Source: DASVDK01 sp036381125 [NCBI: Thermodesulfobacteriota bacterium]
Lineage (GTDB): Bacteria > DASVDK01
Length of the DNA stretch: 18,099 nucleotides
Direction: 5' to 3'
Assembly (NCBI GenBank): GCA_036381125.1
Contig: DASVDK010000129.1
Coordinates: 1-18,099 of the forward strand
Made by a program: the position numbers and the translations under genes. Below the pieces are notes generated by a model. That model saw nothing but the letters and a program-made list of their open reading frames with translations, had not been told where the DNA came from and did not search any database. Below, piece by piece: positions 15,074 through 18,099 of the stretch (position 1 is its first letter; the number at the start of each line of letters is the position of its first letter).

Positions 15074-16069
15074 ATGAAGGCACTCCACACGACCAGGCGC
15101 GAGGCGATCGGGATGATCGGCTGCGCGACGCTCGCGGCCGGCTGGCTCTCGCGCGCCGGCAGCGCGGCGGCGGCGAGACCCGCGATCTCCTTCGGCTATC
15201 AGGCGACGCTCTGGGGGGCGCCGGCCATCGTGGCCGAGGACGAGCGGCTCTTCCAGGGGCTCGGCGCGGACGTCCGGATGAAGCGCTTCTCGTCGGGCAA
15301 GGCGATCCGGGACGCCATGATCGCGGAGGGGGTCGACATGGGATCGCTCGGCGGCACCCCCTTCATCGTCGGCGTGGCCAAGGGCGAGGTGGCCGCCGTC
15401 GCCGCCATGGCGTACGCGGGGCGCACGCTCATGGTCGTCGCCCACAAGGACGCCGGCATCACGAGCATCGCGGACCTCAAGGGGAAGAAGGTCGGCTCGC
15501 AGCGCGGCTCGAGCACCGACCACATCTTCCAGAACACGATCCTGCCCGCGTTCGGCCTGTCGAAGGGCGACGTGCAGATCGTCAACGTGTCGTTCCAGGA
15601 CCACGTGTCCGCCCTCGCGAGCCGGTCGGTCGACGCCTTCGCCGGCGTGGACCCGTACCCGACCATCACCGAGCACATGGGGATCGGCGTCGTCCTGACG
15701 GACTACTCGAAGTACGATCTCACCCCGGTGCTCATCGCCGTCAACCGGCCGGTCCTCGAGAAGAGCCCCGGCGCCGTGGTGGAGTTCCTGAAGGGGTGGC
15801 TCCGGAGCGTCCGGATCTTCAAGGAGGGCCCGGAGCGGGCGACGACGGTCGTCTGGAACAACTTCAAGGCCCAGGGCTACGACGTGCCGAAGGCGGTGAT
15901 CAAGACCTCCCTCTCGCACATGGCGATCACCCCGGAGTTCATCCCGGAGCTCAAGCCGTACCTGATCGAGCAGTCGAAGCTCCTCGTGGAGCAGCGGCAG
16001 ATCGACAGGGTCCCGGACTGGGACCGTGAGCTCGTCCGGGGGCCGCTCGCGGAGGCGATGAAGGCCTAG
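15074..16069 (+). CDS. ABC transporter solute-binding protein, SsuA/NMT1 type
   Basis: Binding component matching the TauC/TauB-type membrane complex, 331 residues. The N-terminus has a twin-arginine-like signal: Arg8-Arg9 in TTRREAIG, a hydrophobic run at about 11-26, and a likely cut around Ala34 before RPAISFGYQ. Cys16 follows MIG, so a lipoprotein is a less likely alternative. The mature domain shows the family pattern: [30 protein letters not shown], the hinge segment [18 protein letters not shown], then [19 protein letters not shown]. Gene order (permeases, ATPase, dehydrogenase, MBL hydrolase, then this) puts it in the same operon despite the 102-bp gap. A strong hairpin follows at 16078. 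Ligand is unknown. Confidence 0.92.
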   Translation: MKALHTTRREAIGMIGCATLAAGWLSRAGSAAAARPAISFGYQATLWGAPAIVAEDERLFQGLGADVRMKRFSSGKAIRDAMIAEGVDMGSLGGTPFIVGVAKGEVAAVAAMAYAGRTLMVVAHKDAGITSIADLKGKKVGSQRGSSTDHIFQNTILPAFGLSKGDVQIVNVSFQDHVSALASRSVDAFAGVDPYPTITEHMGIGVVLTDYSKYDLTPVLIAVNRPVLEKSPGAVVEFLKGWLRSVRIFKEGPERATTVVWNNFKAQGYDVPKAVIKTSLSHMAITPEFIPELKPYLIEQSKLLVEQRQIDRVPDWDRELVRGPLAEAMKA

Positions 16070-16077
16070 CGGCCCCG

Positions 16078-16109
16078 GCCCGGGGCGCATCCGCGGGGGC
16101 GCCCCGGGC
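16078..16109 (+). terminator. Strong hairpin after the transport operon
   Basis: A perfect 11-bp stem GCCCGGGGCGC/GCGCCCCGGGC with a 10-base loop (16089-16098), nine bases past the binding-protein stop. No U run follows, which is common in high-GC genomes but lowers certainty. It separates the catabolic operon from the NAD synthetase. Confidence 0.55.
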
Positions 16110-16148
16110 GATACAATCCTCTCCGGGACACCGAGCCAGGGGGGGACC

Positions 16149-18099
16149 GTGCGTCCGGGCGACCCGTTCTTCAACCTCTACTCGCACGACTTCGTCAGGG
16201 TCGCCGTGGCGACGCCCGAGGTGCGGGTGGCCGACCCGGCCTTCAACGGCCGGGAGACCGCCCGGCTCCTCGAGCGGGCCGCGGCCGAGCGTGCCGTCCT
16301 CGCCGTCTTCCCGGAGCTGGGGCTCTCGGCCTACACCTGCGAGGACCTCTTCCACCAGCGCGCCCTCCTCGACGCCTGCGAGCGAGCGCTCGGCACGCTG
16401 CTCGACGCCTCGCGGGCGCTGCCGGTGACCGGAATCGTCGGCATGCCGGTGGCGGTCGACTCCCGGCTCTACAACTGCGGGGTCGTCCTGCACCGGGGCG
16501 AGATCCTCGGCGTGGTGCCGAAGACCTACCTGCCGACCTACAGGGAGTTCTACGAGGGCCGGCACTTCGCGCCGGGCGACCAGGCGGCGCGGCGGACGGT
16601 CGACCTGGCGGGCCGCCGCGACGTCCCGTTCGGACCCGACCTCCTCTTCCGGGCCGAGGGCCAGCCGCTCCTCACGCTCCACGTCGAGATCTGCGAGGAC
16701 CTCTGGGTGCCGATCCCGCCCTCGTCGTACGCCGCGCTCGCCGGCGCGACGGTCCTCGTCAACCTCTCCGCGTCGAACGTGACCGTCGGCAAGGCGGAGT
16801 ACCGCCGCCAGCTCGTCGGCAACCAGTCGGCACGCTGCCTCGCCGCCTACCTCTACTCGGCCGCGGGGCCGGGCGAGTCGACGACCGATCTGGCGTGGGA
16901 CGGCCACGCCCTCGTCTGCGAGAACGGCCGGGTCGTCGCCGAGTCTCGCCGCTTCGATCGGGGCGGGCAGCTCCTCCTCGCCGACCTCGACCTCGAGCGC
17001 CTGGCGCAGGAGCGGATGCGGCAGACGACCTTCGCCCAGGCGGCGGCCCGGTCGCTCGACCGGGCGCGCGCGTTCCGCACGGTGGCGCTGCCGTTCGAGC
17101 GGCCGCGCGACGCCCGGCTCGCGCTGCTCAGGCCGCACGACCGGTTCCCGTACGTCCCCTCCGACCCGGCGACGCGCGACGAACGCTGCCGCGAGGTCTA
17201 CGAGATCCAGGCGCAGGGCCTCGCCACGCGCCTCGAGGCCTCCGGGGTGCCACGCGTCGTGATCGGGGTGTCGGGCGGGCTCGACTCGACCCAGGCCCTT
17301 CTCGTCTGCGCCAGGGCGATGGACCGGCTCGGCCGGCCGCGCCGCGACATCCTCGCCTACACGATGCCGGGGTTCGCCACGAGCCCGCGCACGCTCGACC
17401 AGGCGCGCCGCCTCATGCACGCCATCGGCTGCCGCGCCGAGGAGATCGACATCCGGCCGTCGGCCGAGCGGATGCTGCGCGACATCGGGCACCCGTTCGC
17501 GGAGGGCCAGGCGGTCTACGACACCACCTTCGAGAACGTGCAGGCGGGCGAGCGGACGAGCCACCTCTTCCGGCTCGCCAACCTCCACGGCGGCCTCGTC
17601 GTCGGGACGAGCGACCTGTCGGAGCTGGCCCTCGGCTTCTGCACCTACGGCGTGGGCGACCACATGGCCCACTACCACGTGAACGCGAGCGTGCCGAAGA
17701 CGCTCGTGCAGTACCTCGTCCGGTGGGTGGCGGCCTCCGGGCAGCTCGGCGCCGAGGCGAGCGCGGTGCTGGCCGAGATCGCGGCCACCGAGTTCAGCCC
17801 CGAGCTGGTCCCCGGCGATGTCGACGGCACCGGGCCCGCCCAGCGGACCGAGGCGCTGATCGGGCCGTACGAGCTGCACGACTTCGCGCTCTACTACATC
17901 CTCCGCTTCGGGTACGCGCCGCCGAAGGTCGCCTTCATGTCCCACGAGGCCTGGGGCGACGCCGGCCGCGGCGCCTGGCCGGACGTCCCGCCCGAGCGGC
18001 GCCGCGCGTACCGCCTCGGCGAGATCAAGCGAACGCTCGCGGTCTTCCTGCGACGGTTCTTCGAGACGAGCCAGTTCAAGCGAAGCTGCATCCCTGACG
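16149..18099 (+). CDS. nadE: Glutamine-dependent NAD+ synthetase, 3' end missing
   Basis: Makes NAD+ from nicotinic acid adenine dinucleotide, ATP and glutamine. An N-terminal glutaminase (nitrilase fold, about 15-290) carries Glu56 ([13 protein letters not shown]), Lys125 (VVPKTYLPT) and Cys182 ([10 protein letters not shown]). The C-terminal ATP-PPi synthetase domain has SGGLDST at 375-381 and [12 protein letters not shown] at 486-497. The [19 protein letters not shown] pattern matches the long mycobacterial-type enzyme of about 680 residues. The frame is open through the right edge; 650 codons are visible and end at the conserved QFKRSC segment near the normal C-terminus, so only a short tail is missing. 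GTG 16149 follows a G-rich run at 16139-16145. TACAAT at 16112-16117 could be a -10 element, but no -35 is visible. Confidence 0.94.
   Translation, partial: MRPGDPFFNLYSHDFVRVAVATPEVRVADPAFNGRETARLLERAAAERAVLAVFPELGLSAYTCEDLFHQRALLDACERALGTLLDASRALPVTGIVGMPVAVDSRLYNCGVVLHRGEILGVVPKTYLPTYREFYEGRHFAPGDQAARRTVDLAGRRDVPFGPDLLFRAEGQPLLTLHVEICEDLWVPIPPSSYAALAGATVLVNLSASNVTVGKAEYRRQLVGNQSARCLAAYLYSAAGPGESTTDLAWDGHALVCENGRVVAESRRFDRGGQLLLADLDLERLAQERMRQTTFAQAAARSLDRARAFRTVALPFERPRDARLALLRPHDRFPYVPSDPATRDERCREVYEIQAQGLATRLEASGVPRVVIGVSGGLDSTQALLVCARAMDRLGRPRRDILAYTMPGFATSPRTLDQARRLMHAIGCRAEEIDIRPSAERMLRDIGHPFAEGQAVYDTTFENVQAGERTSHLFRLANLHGGLVVGTSDLSELALGFCTYGVGDHMAHYHVNASVPKTLVQYLVRWVAASGQLGAEASAVLAEIAATEFSPELVPGDVDGTGPAQRTEALIGPYELHDFALYYILRFGYAPPKVAFMSHEAWGDAGRGAWPDVPPERRRAYRLGEIKRTLAVFLRRFFETSQFKRSCIPD

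Noticed and set aside
1-18099. CRISPR arrays, tRNA or rRNA genes, insertion sequences, phage or toxin-antitoxin genes
   Set aside because: No regular spacer pattern, cloverleaf-like gene, transposase motif or related protein was seen on either strand.
16149-18099. A second free-standing nitrilase at the right end
   Set aside because: The nitrilase-like domain continues in frame into a SGGLDST synthetase domain, so it is the glutaminase half of NAD+ synthetase.

Overview
The window is 18.1 kb of very GC-rich bacterial DNA. Third codon positions are almost all G or C, genes are tightly packed, and stop/start overlaps of the ATGA type are frequent. Fifteen protein-coding genes can be supported; the first lacks its start and the last its stop. 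No rRNA, tRNA, CRISPR array, transposase or phage gene was seen. The mix of two ABC uptake systems, an IclR regulator and many small catabolic enzymes suits a soil or groundwater heterotroph. A Rokubacteria/Methylomirabilota-like or proteobacterial origin is possible, but this is a guess from composition and gene content.

Region 1 (1-5575, + strand) is one tight operon. It encodes a gamma-glutamyltransferase-like enzyme (5' truncated), a family 5 oligopeptide-type solute-binding protein, DppB- and DppC-like permeases, and a small nitrilase-family amidase. Spacers are 22 bp, 1 bp and two 1-bp overlaps. No DppD/DppF ATPase is present in the window. The likely theme is uptake and hydrolysis of a gamma-glutamyl or other amide compound.

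Region 2 (5576-5893) has no gene. It holds three tandem 86-92 bp repeat units, each with back-to-back hairpins closed by GAA loops, lying between the convergent 3' ends of the nitrilase and aldolase genes.

Region 3 (5894-9406) is a small regulated catabolic module. A HpcH/HpaI-type aldolase and a D-2-hydroxyacid dehydrogenase lie on the - strand with a 16-bp overlap. A short-chain dehydrogenase is divergent on the + strand, followed by an IclR regulator. A near-palindromic 17-bp element occurs both in the divergent gap (7675-7691) and across the iclR start codon (8580-8596). It is a candidate IclR operator linking all four genes.

Region 4 (9459-16069, + strand) encodes an amidohydrolase, two paralogous TauC/SsuC-type permeases, their ATPase, a zinc alcohol dehydrogenase, a metallo-beta-lactamase-fold hydrolase and a Tat-like NMT1/SsuA-type solute-binding protein. 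Together these look like an uptake system with enzymes that process its substrate, which cannot be named from sequence. An 11-bp perfect hairpin follows at 16078-16109.

Region 5 (16149 to the right edge) is a glutamine-dependent NAD+ synthetase of the long, mycobacterial type, probably a housekeeping gene outside the catabolic cluster.

The two least ordinary signals are the repeat array, whose stem changes are compensatory between copies, and the repeated operator-like palindrome.
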